This document shows, piece by piece, positions 7,189 to 16,368 of a stretch of 57,278 nucleotides of DNA. How positions within the stretch are numbered: position 1 is the stretch's first letter; each line of letters opens with the position of its first letter. The stretch spans positions 1 to 57,278 of the forward strand of contig NZ_WTVQ01000029.1 of NCBI RefSeq assembly GCF_012910955.1, given 5' to 3'. The position numbers and the translations under genes were made by a program. The notes beneath the pieces were generated by a model, which ran no database searches, had not been told where the DNA came from, and saw nothing but the letters and a program-made list of their open reading frames with translations. The stretch comes from Aromatoleum diolicum (GTDB taxonomy: Bacteria; Pseudomonadota; Gammaproteobacteria; Burkholderiales; Rhodocyclaceae).

Positions 7189-9120
7189 ATGACCGCCCAG
7201 ATGAACGCAGCCCGTCGCCCCCAGGGCAACGAAAACCCCGAAGAGCCCTTCATCCCGGATTTTTCCGAGGGAGCGGAGACCGGCCTGTATCTCGCGCTGT
7301 TCGAACTTCTCGACGAAGGGCTCATCATCACCGGTGACGAAGTCGTGCTGGAAGCCAACAGTGCGGCGTGCCGGCTGCTCGAACGCGATTACCGGCAAAT
7401 CGCCGGTAAGCCGCTGGCGGACCTGTTCCCCTCCGAGCGTGACTTTCTCGATGCGCGTGCGCGCCTGTTCATTCAGGGGGAGATGCGCGGCAGCCTGCGC
7501 GTGTCGCTGCCGGGCGAACGGCATCGCAATCTGCGCTTCGTTGCCGCTGCGCGCATTCGCCCCGGCATTCATGCGCTGATCCTCAGCGCCGACGTGATTG
7601 CCGAAGCTTACGCGGATGCCCCGTTTACCGACGCCGCCCCGATCGACACCCTGTGGCCGCGACTGGCCGCGGCGCTCGAGCAACCAGTCATCGTCATCGA
7701 CGAGCAGGGCCGGATCGCCGCCGCCAATACCGCGGCACTCGGCACGCTCGGGCTGACTCGTGGCAGCATAGTTGGACAGGCGATCGACACTTGCATGGGC
7801 ATCGAATGGCCGGCCGCCGACGCAGCGCCGGTTGCCCGCCTGACCGTCCCCGGACGCAGGGCCGACATTGCCGCACGCGTACTTCCTGGCCCGAAACCGG
7901 ACTGGCGGCTGCTGGTCCTCCCGCCCGCCGAACGGACTACTGTGCGACCGGAGGCTCCTGTTCAAGCCCCCGCGACCAATCGCATTGTCCAGCCGGCAAC
8001 GCCTGGAGCCGGCAGTTCCGCGGACGACGTGCTCGAACGCATGTTTGCCGACAGCCCGCTACCTACCCTGTTGTGCGAGGGGCCGACCTTGCACATCTTC
8101 GCGGCCAACAATGCAGCGGCCAGAGTGTATGGCTACTCGCGCGAAGCGCTGTGCACGATGTGCGTCGGCGACCTGCGCGTCTGTCCTGGAGATGGGCGCA
8201 AACCGTCGGAGCCCGGTATCTGGCAGCACCGGCGCCAGGACGGCAGCACTTTCGACACCGACATCCTGACTTACCCGGTTCAATCCGCCTGCCACCCGGG
8301 CGCCACCGTGGTGATGCACGACCTGCCCGAAGCACCGCTGATGGCCTTCGAGACACGCCTGCGACATGCCGTCGATCTCGATCAGCTGGAAGTCCATTTC
8401 CAGCCACTGATCGACGCACGCAACGGCTCAATACGCGGCGGCGAGGCATTGCTGCGCTGGCATCACCCGGAACTCGGTCTGATTCCGTTTCAACGTTTCG
8501 CGGGCGTCGCGCGTGATGCCGGCCAGCTCATCCGCATGGGCGACTGGGTACTGCATGCGGCGTGCGCGCAAGCTGCCGACTGGACGCGCGCCGACGGCCA
8601 GGCGGTGCGCGTCACCGTCAATGTCGCAATCGAACAGATGCTGCATGGCGACCTCGCCGAGCGCGTTCGCCATGCGCTTGCCGCATCAGGCCTGCCGGCC
8701 GCGCAACTGGAACTCGATCTCGACGAACGCGTGCTCAAGGATGAAAATACGCCCCTGCTCACGACACTCAATTCGCTTGCCGAAATGGGCGTACAACTGG
8801 CCATCGATGATTTCGGCCGCGGCCTGGCATCGATCCCGCGATTGAAGCGCTACCCGCTGCGCGCCCTCAAGCTCGACCCTTTGCTGGTCGGCGAGGTTGG
8901 CGTGCGCGAGGACAGTGAAGCGATCGTCGAAGCGATTTCCAGCATGGCTGGCGTATTGGGGCTGGAAGTCCTGGCTCGGGGTGTTGCAGGTGAAGCGCAA
9001 CAATCCTTCCTGTCGGCACTTGGTTGCCACCTGCAACAGGGGCCGCTATTCGGTCAGCCAATGACGGCTGATGCCTTCCGCGCCTATCTGCAACAAACGG
9101 GCGCGCGCAAAGCTCAGTAG
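7189..9120 (+). CDS. PAS-EAL domain protein with a degenerate EAL active site
   Basis: The 643-aa cytoplasmic protein appears to have PAS-like modules (about 36-140, 155-245 and 280-385) and a C-terminal EAL domain (about 390-640). EAL domains hydrolyse cyclic di-GMP. The signature residues GGEALLRW (E419), VNVA (N478), DLDE (E513), DDFG (540-541), LKLD (K561) and QGPLF (Q617) are kept. The usual AEGVE motif, however, reads ARGVA at 596-600, losing both glutamates, and DDFGTGYSS reads DDFGRGLAS. The first of those glutamates is regarded as essential for catalysis in studied EAL enzymes, so the domain is more likely a c-di-GMP sensor or interaction module. No GGDEF domain and no membrane segment are visible. 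Its 3' end overlaps the convergent gene by 7 bases. Confidence 0.85.
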   Translation: MTAQMNAARRPQGNENPEEPFIPDFSEGAETGLYLALFELLDEGLIITGDEVVLEANSAACRLLERDYRQIAGKPLADLFPSERDFLDARARLFIQGEMRGSLRVSLPGERHRNLRFVAAARIRPGIHALILSADVIAEAYADAPFTDAAPIDTLWPRLAAALEQPVIVIDEQGRIAAANTAALGTLGLTRGSIVGQAIDTCMGIEWPAADAAPVARLTVPGRRADIAARVLPGPKPDWRLLVLPPAERTTVRPEAPVQAPATNRIVQPATPGAGSSADDVLERMFADSPLPTLLCEGPTLHIFAANNAAARVYGYSREALCTMCVGDLRVCPGDGRKPSEPGIWQHRRQDGSTFDTDILTYPVQSACHPGATVVMHDLPEAPLMAFETRLRHAVDLDQLEVHFQPLIDARNGSIRGGEALLRWHHPELGLIPFQRFAGVARDAGQLIRMGDWVLHAACAQAADWTRADGQAVRVTVNVAIEQMLHGDLAERVRHALAASGLPAAQLELDLDERVLKDENTPLLTTLNSLAEMGVQLAIDDFGRGLASIPRLKRYPLRALKLDPLLVGEVGVREDSEAIVEAISSMAGVLGLEVLARGVAGEAQQSFLSALGCHLQQGPLFGQPMTADAFRAYLQQTGARKAQ

Positions 9121-9437
9121 GCGAGCAGCGTCCGACAGCTTTCCGTGCGGCCGGTGATGCGGCTGAAACTCGCGAGCTGCGCCTTCACGAATTCGTCGGA
9201 CACGCGCTCATCGGCACAGTAATCACGCAGCTGCAGCGCGTAGGCGAGGTTTTGCATGTCGCGCACGGTGCGCGACAACGCAGGATAGCGGTAACCCGTG
9301 GTATCGCGGAATGACTCGACCGGTTTCCCGGCGCCCTCGGCAGTCGCAGCGGTGGCCGCACCCGACGGTGCTGGCTGGGCGCCGACGCCACCAGCCAGCA
9401 GCATTACAAAACACACGATCAGCGGGCGCGGCGACAT
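9114..9437 (-). CDS. Small exported protein of unknown function
   Basis: The 107-aa product starts MSPRPLIVCFVMLLAGGVGA, a clear signal peptide, preceded by a strong AAGGAGGG ribosome binding site that fixes this ATG over an upstream in-frame one at 9551. The mature part is short: an Ala/Gly linker, then a segment with YRYPALSRTVRDMQNLAYAL and two cysteines (LRDYCADE and TESCRTLL). The Cys pair suggests a periplasmic disulfide. It lies downstream of pntB in the same orientation reversed order (114 bases after the pntB 3' end) and converges with the PAS-EAL gene. No family is recognised. Confidence 0.7.
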   Translation of the reverse strand: MSPRPLIVCFVMLLAGGVGAQPAPSGAATAATAEGAGKPVESFRDTTGYRYPALSRTVRDMQNLAYALQLRDYCADERVSDEFVKAQLASFSRITGRTESCRTLLAY

Positions 9438-9551
9438 CTGCCTACCCTCCTTGAAGCACGCGATGTCCCTGTAACGGCATTCATCGCGGCCATCTTGAGG
9501 GCTGCGGCCGGCCACCCATGCAGCGGTGACCGGCACACGGCCCTTATACAC

Positions 9552-10925
9552 TCAGACCTCCAGCGCCTTCACGTGCGTGATCACCTCGCCGATGATCTGC
9601 TGCGCACTGCCGTACAGCATGCGGCAGTTGTCCTTGTAGAACAGCGCATTCTCGATGCCCGAGTAACCGGCCCCCTGGCCCCGTTTGACGACGATGACGT
9701 TGTGCGCCATATCCACGTTGAGGATCGGCATGCCGTAGATCGGGCTCGACTTGTCGGTGCGCGCGACCGGGTTCACGACGTCGTTGGCCCCGATCACCAG
9801 CGCCACGTCCGCCTGCGGGAAGTCGGCGTTGATCTCCTCCAGATCGAAGATCTTGTCGTAGGGCACGCCCGCTTCGGCCAGCAGCACGTTCATGTGGCCC
9901 GGCATGCGGCCCGCGACCGGGTGGATCGCGAACACCACCTCGACGCCGCCCTCTTCGAGCAGTTGCGCCATTTCCCACACCTTGTGCTGCGCACCGGCCA
10001 CCGCCATGCCGTAGCCTGGCACGATGATGACCTTGCCGGCATAGCGCATCACCGACGCTGCGTCGAGTGCCGAGAGCTCCTTCATCGAACCCTCGATCGC
10101 CTCACCGCCGCCGGCCGCCTCACCGGTTATCGGCGTGAAGATGATGTTGCGGATCGGCCGGTTCATCGCCTTTGCCATCAACTGCGTCAGCAGCGTGCCG
10201 GAGGCGCCGACAACGATACCGGCGACAATCAACGCGGGGTTGCCGAGCACATAGCCCTCGAGACCTACCGCCAGACCGGTGAAGGCGTTCAGCAGCGAGA
10301 TCACCACCGGCATGTCGGCACCGCCGATCGGGCTGGTGAGGATCGCACCGAGCGCCAGCGCAACGATAAAGAAGGCAATCACGATCGCGGACGGGGGCGT
10401 CTCGACGACCACGATTACCAGCCCCAGCACCACTGCGAGCGCGGCGAGCCCGAGGTTCACCATGTTCTGCGCCGGCAGCCGCCAGGCCTTGGTCATGATG
10501 CCCTGCAGCTTGGCGAAGGCAATGCACGAGCCGGAGAACGCCACCGAGCCGATCAGCGCACCAAGCACCGCCAGCGTGGTGGCGATGGCGCCGTGCGAGC
10601 CGCCGCGAGCGAACTCGAGTGCCGCGATCGCTGCTGCGGCGCCGCCGCCCATGCCGTTGTAGATCGCCACCATCTGCGGCATGTCGGTCATCTTGACGAC
10701 GCGCCCACTCCACCATGCGACACCGCCGCCGAGCACGATGGCGGTGATCATCAGACCGTAGTTCTGCATGCCCGGGGTGTAGAAGGTGACGAGCGTCGCG
10801 GCGATCATGGCGTAGCCGGCCCACACGATGCCCTTGCGGGCAGTCACCGGCGAGCTCATCGCCTTGAGGCCGAGGATGAACACCACGGCGACTGCGAAGT
10901 ACACCAACTGGATGACGCCGCTCAT
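9552..10925 (-). CDS. pntB: NAD(P) transhydrogenase subunit beta
   Basis: The 457-aa beta subunit contains the multi-helix membrane domain (GVIQLVYFAVAVVFILGL onward, roughly residues 1-260) and the soluble NADP(H)-binding domain III (about 280-457) with VIIVPGYGMAVAGAQHK, the GRMPGHMNVLLAEAGVPYD segment and LVIGANDVVNP. With the alpha subunits it couples hydride transfer between NADH and NADP+ to proton entry, supplying NADPH. Its ATG overlaps the stop of pntAB (ATGA), so the subunits are translated in a coupled way. The length matches PntB (about 460 aa). Confidence 0.95.
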   Translation of the reverse strand: MSGVIQLVYFAVAVVFILGLKAMSSPVTARKGIVWAGYAMIAATLVTFYTPGMQNYGLMITAIVLGGGVAWWSGRVVKMTDMPQMVAIYNGMGGGAAAAIAALEFARGGSHGAIATTLAVLGALIGSVAFSGSCIAFAKLQGIMTKAWRLPAQNMVNLGLAALAVVLGLVIVVVETPPSAIVIAFFIVALALGAILTSPIGGADMPVVISLLNAFTGLAVGLEGYVLGNPALIVAGIVVGASGTLLTQLMAKAMNRPIRNIIFTPITGEAAGGGEAIEGSMKELSALDAASVMRYAGKVIIVPGYGMAVAGAQHKVWEMAQLLEEGGVEVVFAIHPVAGRMPGHMNVLLAEAGVPYDKIFDLEEINADFPQADVALVIGANDVVNPVARTDKSSPIYGMPILNVDMAHNVIVVKRGQGAGYSGIENALFYKDNCRMLYGSAQQIIGEVITHVKALEV

Positions 10926-11224
10926 TTGGCACCTCCGGCCTTGGTGTCGCGCTTGAACATCGCGAGCATGCGTTCAGTCACCACGTAGCCACCGGCGGCG
11001 TTGGCCGCGCCGAGGAACACCGCGACGAAACCGATCGCAAGTTGCGCGGGATCGGCCGGATCGGCATGGCCGAGCACGACCATCGCGCCCACCAGCACCA
11101 CGCCGTGCACGAAGTTGGACCCCGACATCAGCGGGGTATGCAGGATCACCGGCACGCGCGAAATCACCTCGTAACCGGTGAACGCGGCCAGCATGAAAAT
11201 ATATAGTGCGCTTATGCCTTCCAC
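10922..11224 (-). CDS. pntAB: NAD(P) transhydrogenase subunit alpha part 2 (membrane domain)
   Basis: This 100-aa protein is the detached C-terminal membrane part of the alpha subunit, with hydrophobic helices ALYIFMLAAFTGYEVI, NFVHGVVLVGAMVVLG and LAIGFVAVFLGAANAAGG. In E. coli it is fused to the NAD-binding domain; the separate three-gene form is common in other bacteria. I place the start at the GTG at 11224 (VEGISALY) because GGAGG lies 8 bases upstream. A GTG at 11242 overlapping the pntAA stop is possible but has a weaker ribosome site. It overlaps pntB by 4 bases. Confidence 0.88.
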   Translation of the reverse strand: MEGISALYIFMLAAFTGYEVISRVPVILHTPLMSGSNFVHGVVLVGAMVVLGHADPADPAQLAIGFVAVFLGAANAAGGYVVTERMLAMFKRDTKAGGAK

Positions 11225-11238
11225 GATTGCGTCCTCCG

Positions 11239-12363
11239 TCACAGTCCCAGTACCTGTTTGACGCCCGCATGCCGCAACTCGCCCGCGTGGGTGAGGCAGC
11301 AACCGGCCATCACTTCGTCTTCCCAGTCGAGCGCAAGCGCTCCGTCCTTGATGAAGGGGGAGAGGAAGTTGTACAGGTTCTTGGCGTACATCTCGGACGC
11401 ATGCACCGGCATGCGACTGGCGATGTGGGTGGGGCCGATCACGAGCACGTCGCCCACCCACACTTTCTCGCCGGCAACCGAACCTTCGACGTTGCCGCCG
11501 GATTCAGCGGCCATGTCGACGATGACCGCGCCCGGTTTCATGCGTGCGACCATGTCGGCGGTGATGATGCGCGGCGCACGCTTGCCGGGAATTGCGGCAG
11601 TCGTGATCAGCGCGTCGCACTGGGCGACGGCTTTGGCGAGGCGCTCGGCCTGTTTCGCCTTCTCCTCGTCGGTGAGTTCGCGCGCGTAGCCGCCGGTCCC
11701 GGCTGCGGTAACGCCGGTGTCGACGAACTTGGCACCGAGCGACTCGATCTGCTCGCGCGTTTCGGGGCGCACGTCATAGGCTTCGATCATCGCGCCGATG
11801 CGGCGCGCGGTGGCGATGGCCTGCAGTCCGGCGACGCCCGCACCGATGACGAGCACCTTCGCCGGACGGATGGTGCCGGCGGCGTAGGTGAGCATGGGGA
11901 AGAACTTCGGACTGTGGTCCGCGGCGATCAGCGCGCATTCGTAGCCGGCCACCGCCCCCTGGCTGGAGAGCACATCCATGCTCTGCGCACGCGAGATGCG
12001 CGGCAGCAACTCCATGGCGAAGGACGTGATCTGCTTGTCCATCAACTGCTGCGCGCGCTCCGCGCCGGACCACGGCTGCAGCATGCCGATCAGCACGCTG
12101 CCAGGTTTCATCGCCGCGATCAACTCCGGCGATGGCGGCTGCACGCACAGCACCACGTCGGCCGTACTGCACACTTCGGCCCCGCTCGAGGCGAACTGCA
12201 CATCCGCAAACATCTCGTCGCGCAAGTGGGCCGACTGGCCGGAGCCAGACTGGATCACCACCTGAGCCCCGAGGCCTTGATACTTCTTCACAACATCCGG
12301 CATGACCGACAAGCGTCGTTCGCCGGGAATGGTTTCCGCTGGCACTCCGATTAACAGAGGCAT
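11239..12363 (-). CDS. pntAA: NAD(P) transhydrogenase subunit alpha part 1 (NAD-binding domain)
   Basis: The 374-aa soluble domain I binds NAD(H). It starts MPLLIGVPAETIPGERR with GGGAGA upstream; an ATG at 12432 is in frame but lacks support. The Rossmann motif VLVIGAGVAGLQAIATARRIG is followed by AYDVRPETREQIESLGAKF and the RQD-like conserved region around LPRISRAQSMDVLSSQGAVAGY. It lacks the C-terminal membrane helices, which are encoded by the next gene, in agreement with a split alpha subunit. It is the first gene of the pntAA-pntAB-pntB operon. Confidence 0.93.
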   Translation of the reverse strand: MPLLIGVPAETIPGERRLSVMPDVVKKYQGLGAQVVIQSGSGQSAHLRDEMFADVQFASSGAEVCSTADVVLCVQPPSPELIAAMKPGSVLIGMLQPWSGAERAQQLMDKQITSFAMELLPRISRAQSMDVLSSQGAVAGYECALIAADHSPKFFPMLTYAAGTIRPAKVLVIGAGVAGLQAIATARRIGAMIEAYDVRPETREQIESLGAKFVDTGVTAAGTGGYARELTDEEKAKQAERLAKAVAQCDALITTAAIPGKRAPRIITADMVARMKPGAVIVDMAAESGGNVEGSVAGEKVWVGDVLVIGPTHIASRMPVHASEMYAKNLYNFLSPFIKDGALALDWEDEVMAGCCLTHAGELRHAGVKQVLGL

Positions 12364-12637
12364 TGGCCGTTCTCCCTGACTGATTGGTGTGATGAACCCT
12401 CGCGCGGATCGACTCCGACGGTGGCTAGGCATGGCAACCAGGCTTCACGCCCGAACCGCCCCTGCCCAACTCCGGCGCTCCCCCGTATCCGCGGGCAAAT
12501 CTGCAGGTGAATGCGCCATCACCCTATTATTTTCCGATTGCCTCATGCCCACACAACCATGCAGTGCACAAGCGGCGCTTGATGGATAATACCGTTACAT
12601 TAATCGAGCGCAACCCTGATTCTGCAGGATCATTCCT

Positions 12638-13735
12638 ATGGGCACTCCTCGCGTCAATGCCAAACGCAGAAAATCGAAAGCCCTGACTGCTGCAAAAGCC
12701 GGACTGCCGCCGGGAACTCTGGTGCATGTCGGCGACGTCAAGACGGTGCAACCGCAGATCTCGCTGATCGCATATGACGACAGTGGCATAGAGGAGAAAC
12801 GCTTCTCCAGCATCGCGGAATCGCGGGCATACCAGCCCGGCCACGGCCGCGTGTGGCTCAACGTGTATGGGCTGCAGGATGCCGAAATCCTTGGTGAAAT
12901 CGGCCGGCGCTTTGGCCTCCACCCGCTGGTCCTCGAAGACATCCTCAATACTCACCAGCGCCCGAAGATGGAGGACTATGGCGACTACCTCTACTGTGTG
13001 GTGAGGGTATTCGAATACGATCCGGTCACCCGCACGCTCAACTCGGATCAGCTGAGCATCGTGCTCGGGGAAAATTTCGTCCTGACCTTCCAGGAGCGGC
13101 GCACCGGCACCTTCGAGCCGATCCGCGAACGCCTGCGCACGCCGCAGGCGCCGAACCTGAAGCACAGCGTCGACTATCTTACCTACACGCTGCTCGACGC
13201 GATCATCGACCAGTATTTCGTTGTCGTGGAGCAACTGGGGGATACCGCCGAACAACTAGAGGACGACGCCCTCGCCAGTCCCACGCCGACCTTGCTGCGA
13301 ACCATCAATCTGGTCAAGCACGACACCCAGATGCTGCGACGTGCCATCTGGCCGCTACGCGAAGTGCTCAACAGCCTTATCCGCGGAGAAAGCGCGTTCT
13401 TCCGGCCGGAAACACGGCTTTACCTGCGCGACATCTACGACCACACCATCCACGTTATCGAAACGCTGGACGCCGTGCGCGAGCTTCTCGGCGACCTGAT
13501 GGACATCTATCTGTCGGCAATCAGTAATCGACTCAACGTCGAGGTACGCATCCTCACCGTGCTGACCACGCTGTTCCTGCCCGCAACCCTGATCACCGGG
13601 ATCTTCGGCATGAATTTCACGCACATGCCGTTGCTGGCGGATTCACAAGGTTTCTATGTCGCACTCGCACTGATGGGCAGCGTTGCGACGGCGATGGCCG
13701 CGATGTTCTGGCGGCGCAACTGGCTACGCCTGTAG
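12638..13735 (+). CDS. corA: CorA-type magnesium/cobalt channel
   Basis: The 365-aa inner-membrane channel has a long cytoplasmic N-terminal domain with VWLNVYGLQD and LHPLVLEDILNTHQRPK, then two C-terminal helices. The first ends in the signature FGMN (GMN at residues 324-326), which forms the selectivity filter of the pentamer; TLFLPATLITGIFGMN is diagnostic. The last residues RRNWLRL are the basic cytoplasmic tail. The N-terminal KRRKSKAL extension is unusually basic. The 3' end overlaps the convergent phosphatase gene by 12 bases. Confidence 0.93.
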   Translation: MGTPRVNAKRRKSKALTAAKAGLPPGTLVHVGDVKTVQPQISLIAYDDSGIEEKRFSSIAESRAYQPGHGRVWLNVYGLQDAEILGEIGRRFGLHPLVLEDILNTHQRPKMEDYGDYLYCVVRVFEYDPVTRTLNSDQLSIVLGENFVLTFQERRTGTFEPIRERLRTPQAPNLKHSVDYLTYTLLDAIIDQYFVVVEQLGDTAEQLEDDALASPTPTLLRTINLVKHDTQMLRRAIWPLREVLNSLIRGESAFFRPETRLYLRDIYDHTIHVIETLDAVRELLGDLMDIYLSAISNRLNVEVRILTVLTTLFLPATLITGIFGMNFTHMPLLADSQGFYVALALMGSVATAMAAMFWRRNWLRL

Positions 13736-14485
13736 CGCGGGAGCGTCCACCAACTTGATCAGTGCAAGCGAAATATTGTCGCCACTGCCGGCGCCGCGCT
13801 GCCGCGCCCAGTCAATAAGAACCTCCGCCGCGTCGCGCGCGCGGCGTGTGGCGATTGCGGCACTCAGTTCTGCGTCGGACAGGTGCCCCCACAGGCCATC
13901 GGAGCAGAGCAGAAAACTGTCGCCGGCCTGCGGCCGGACCGGATTGCCCAAGGCTACCTCTGGCGCGCGTTCGCTGCCGAGGCAGGACAGCAATACATTG
14001 CGCTGCGGGTGGATACGCGCGCCCGCCTCATTGAGCCGTCCTCGACGCTGCAACTCTCCCACCAGCGAATGATCCTCACTGCGACTGACCAGCCTCGTGC
14101 CACGAAAGTGATAGAGACGCGAATCGCCGCAATGGGCCCAGGTCACCATCCCAGGCTGCAATATCAGGACGACGGCCGTGCTGTGCGGATCCTGTTCGCT
14201 GGTCAGACGCGTGAGGCGAATGACGACATGCGCCTCGTTGACGATCTCTTCGAGCAGCCCCCTGGGCGTCTCGCATTGCGGCGAGTAGTCTTCGAAATTT
14301 TGCTTCGCCCGCAGCAGCACCTGCTCCGCGGCCATTGCACCACCGCTGTGCCCACCCATGCCATCGGCAAGTACGGCCATCACCGTGCCACGCTGGCGCG
14401 GGTGCGCAAATACCCCGACCCGGTCCTGTTGCTCGCGCCGGTCTCCGATATGACTTGCGACACATGTTTCGACAGTGAGCGGCAT
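13724..14485 (-). CDS. PP2C-family serine/threonine protein phosphatase
   Basis: The 253-aa soluble protein has the metal-dependent phosphatase motifs: GDRREQQDRVG near the N terminus, VLADGMGGHSGG (D41), WAHCGDSRLYHF, HSLVGELQRRG, LLCSDGLWGHL and GSGDNISL. The Asp residues that bind two Mn/Mg ions are all present, so it should be active. Such single-domain phosphatases usually oppose Hanks-type Ser/Thr kinases or act in type VI secretion signalling, but no kinase gene is nearby. Stop codons of this gene and corA overlap in convergent orientation. Confidence 0.88.
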   Translation of the reverse strand: MPLTVETCVASHIGDRREQQDRVGVFAHPRQRGTVMAVLADGMGGHSGGAMAAEQVLLRAKQNFEDYSPQCETPRGLLEEIVNEAHVVIRLTRLTSEQDPHSTAVVLILQPGMVTWAHCGDSRLYHFRGTRLVSRSEDHSLVGELQRRGRLNEAGARIHPQRNVLLSCLGSERAPEVALGNPVRPQAGDSFLLCSDGLWGHLSDAELSAAIATRRARDAAEVLIDWARQRGAGSGDNISLALIKLVDAPALQA

Positions 14486-14634
14486 GATGGATAGCGAAGG
14501 TTATTGCGGCAGATGTTAGCGCCAGCTACGCCATTTGAGGTAGCCGCATCCGCCCTGCTAATCTGCCGCTCGTGACGTGAATCACACTCGAAAGCACTCT
14601 GCTTTCCAATTCCTTTACCACGACCGGGAGCCCT

Positions 14635-15078
14635 ATGTACCGAGGACGCGCATACAACGAAGTGAAAGTCGGCGACAGCTTCGAAACGACGATGACGCTA
14701 ACGGAAACCCACATCGTGATGGGTGCCGGCTTGTTCGGCGATTTCAATCCGCTGCACGTCAATCAGCGCGTTGCCGAGCAAAGCCGCTATGGCACGCGCA
14801 TTGCGCACGGCTACCTGACCACTTCGTTCATGGCCGCGCAACTGGGCATGGTGTTCCACGGCACGGCGATCGCCTACCTCGAACACACCTCGCGCTTCAC
14901 TGCACCGGTGCGCGCAGGCGACACGCTGACGATCACCTGGACGGTGGGCGCTCTCGAAGACAAACCGAAACACCAGGGCGGCATCGTCTCTCTGGCGGGC
15001 CTATGCATCAATCAGGAAGGAGAGAAGGTCGCCGAGGCCGAAGCCAAGATGCTGATCGCGGAAAATCCGCCGCGCTGA
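14635..15078 (+). CDS. MaoC-like hotdog-fold hydratase
   Basis: The 147-aa protein carries the hydratase 2 motif FGDFNPLHVN with catalytic D36 and H41, followed by RIAHGYLTTSF. This places it with (R)-specific enoyl-CoA hydratases and MaoC proteins, which add water across the double bond of 2-enoyl-CoA in fatty-acid oxidation, PHA supply or ethylmalonyl-type pathways. The substrate cannot be told from sequence. It is a single gene preceded by GACCGGGAG and followed by a hairpin. GGIVSLAGLCINQEGEKVAEAEA in the last third is typical of the dimer fold. Confidence 0.85.
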   Translation: MYRGRAYNEVKVGDSFETTMTLTETHIVMGAGLFGDFNPLHVNQRVAEQSRYGTRIAHGYLTTSFMAAQLGMVFHGTAIAYLEHTSRFTAPVRAGDTLTITWTVGALEDKPKHQGGIVSLAGLCINQEGEKVAEAEAKMLIAENPPR

Positions 15079-15114
15079 GCGACTGCACGCGGGAGGAGTC
15101 CCGCACGCAGTCGC
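15079..15114. terminator. Hairpin between convergent maoC-like and glcF genes
   Basis: GCGACTGC (15079-15086) pairs with GCAGTCGC (15107-15114), with an inner GCGGGA/TCCCGC stem around GGAG. It is a strong symmetrical hairpin in a convergent 43-base gap and can serve both strands. There is no U tract, so the mode of termination is uncertain. Confidence 0.55.
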
Positions 15115-15121
15115 CCCTCAG

Positions 15122-16366
15122 CTAGATCGGAAAGCCGTTGAGACGGCTATCCACAAGCTCGACCCAGTGACGCACCGGTGTCGCCGTACCGGCCTGCAGG
15201 TGGGTCATGCAACCGATGTTGGCCGACGCGATCAGCGACGCTCCGCCTTCGCCCAGTGCCGCGAGCTTGTTCTCGCGCAATTGCTTTGACAGCTCCGGCT
15301 GCAGCAGCGAATAGGTCCCCGCCGAACCGCAGCACAGATGCCCGTCACGCACCGGCGTTAGGGCAAATCCCGCGGCAGTCAGCAGTCCTTCGACGACACC
15401 GCGGATTTTCAACCCGTGCTGCAGCGTGCACGGCGACTGGAATGCCACGGCCAGCGCGTCGCCGCGACGGGTCTGCAACAATGCCGCAAGCTTCTCGCTC
15501 TCGGCTGCGACGATCTCGCTGACGTCGCGCGTGATCTCGGCAATACGCGCCGCCTTCTCGGCGTAGGCGGGATCCTGCACCAGCAGATGGCCGTAGTCCT
15601 TGACCTGCACGCCACAGCCCGAGGCGGTCATCACGATCGCCTCAACCTCGCCGCGCTCCACTGCCGGCCACCACGCATCGATGTTGCGCCGCGCGTCGGT
15701 ACGCCCGCCTTCCTGATCGTTGAGGTGGAAGCGCACCGCGCCGCAGCAGCCGGCACCGGCTTGCTCGACCAGGGAGATCCCGACGGCGTCGAGCACGCGC
15801 GCAGTTGCGGCATTGATCGACGGCGCCATCGCCGGTTGCGCGCATCCCGCCAGCGCAATCATGCGCCGTGCGTGGCGCGGCTTCGGCCAAGGGCCGGCCG
15901 GACGCAACGCAGGAACCTTTTCCTGCAGCGCTTGCGGCAACAGCGTACGCACCGCGCGACCGGCCTTCATCGCCATACCAAATACATCGCTGCGCGGCAC
16001 GAATTCGCGCAGCGCCCAGCGTTTGATGCGATCGGCGCCACGCCGCGGCACACGCTGCTCGACGATATTGCGGCCAATGTCGGCCAGACGACTGTAGTGC
16101 ACGCCCGACGGGCAGGTCGACTCGCACGAGCGGCAGGTCAGGCAGCGGTCCAGGTGCAGACGTGTCTTTTCGGTGACGTCATGGCCTTCGAGCAACTGCT
16201 TGATGAGGTAGATGCGCCCGCGTGGCCCGTCGAGTTCGTCGCCGAGCAGCTGGTAGGTCGGACAGGTCGCGGTACAGAAGCCGCAATGCACGCAGTTGCG
16301 CAGGATCGCTTCGGCCTCGCGCCCTTCCGGCGTGTCCTTGATGAAATCGGCAAGCTGGGTTTGCAT
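15122..16366 (-). CDS. glcF: Glycolate oxidase iron-sulfur subunit
   Basis: The 414-aa protein has two 4Fe-4S motifs, CVHCGFCTATCP (residues 25-36) and CLTCRSCESTCP (about 75-86), and the later Cys-rich CCG motifs GAGCCGAVRFHL and LCCGSAGTYSLL that bind further cofactors in this family. It accepts electrons from the flavin subunits GlcD and GlcE during oxidation of glycolate to glyoxylate and passes them to the quinone pool. It starts two bases after the glcE stop. Length fits GlcF (about 407 aa). Confidence 0.93.
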   Translation of the reverse strand: MQTQLADFIKDTPEGREAEAILRNCVHCGFCTATCPTYQLLGDELDGPRGRIYLIKQLLEGHDVTEKTRLHLDRCLTCRSCESTCPSGVHYSRLADIGRNIVEQRVPRRGADRIKRWALREFVPRSDVFGMAMKAGRAVRTLLPQALQEKVPALRPAGPWPKPRHARRMIALAGCAQPAMAPSINAATARVLDAVGISLVEQAGAGCCGAVRFHLNDQEGGRTDARRNIDAWWPAVERGEVEAIVMTASGCGVQVKDYGHLLVQDPAYAEKAARIAEITRDVSEIVAAESEKLAALLQTRRGDALAVAFQSPCTLQHGLKIRGVVEGLLTAAGFALTPVRDGHLCCGSAGTYSLLQPELSKQLRENKLAALGEGGASLIASANIGCMTHLQAGTATPVRHWVELVDSRLNGFPI

Positions 16367-16368
16367 GG

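Noticed and set aside
9495-10988. 497-aa open frame on the plus strand
   Set aside because: It is antisense to pntB, which has clear domains and coupled starts. The product is His/Arg/Asp-rich without any fold, as expected for a high-GC shadow frame.
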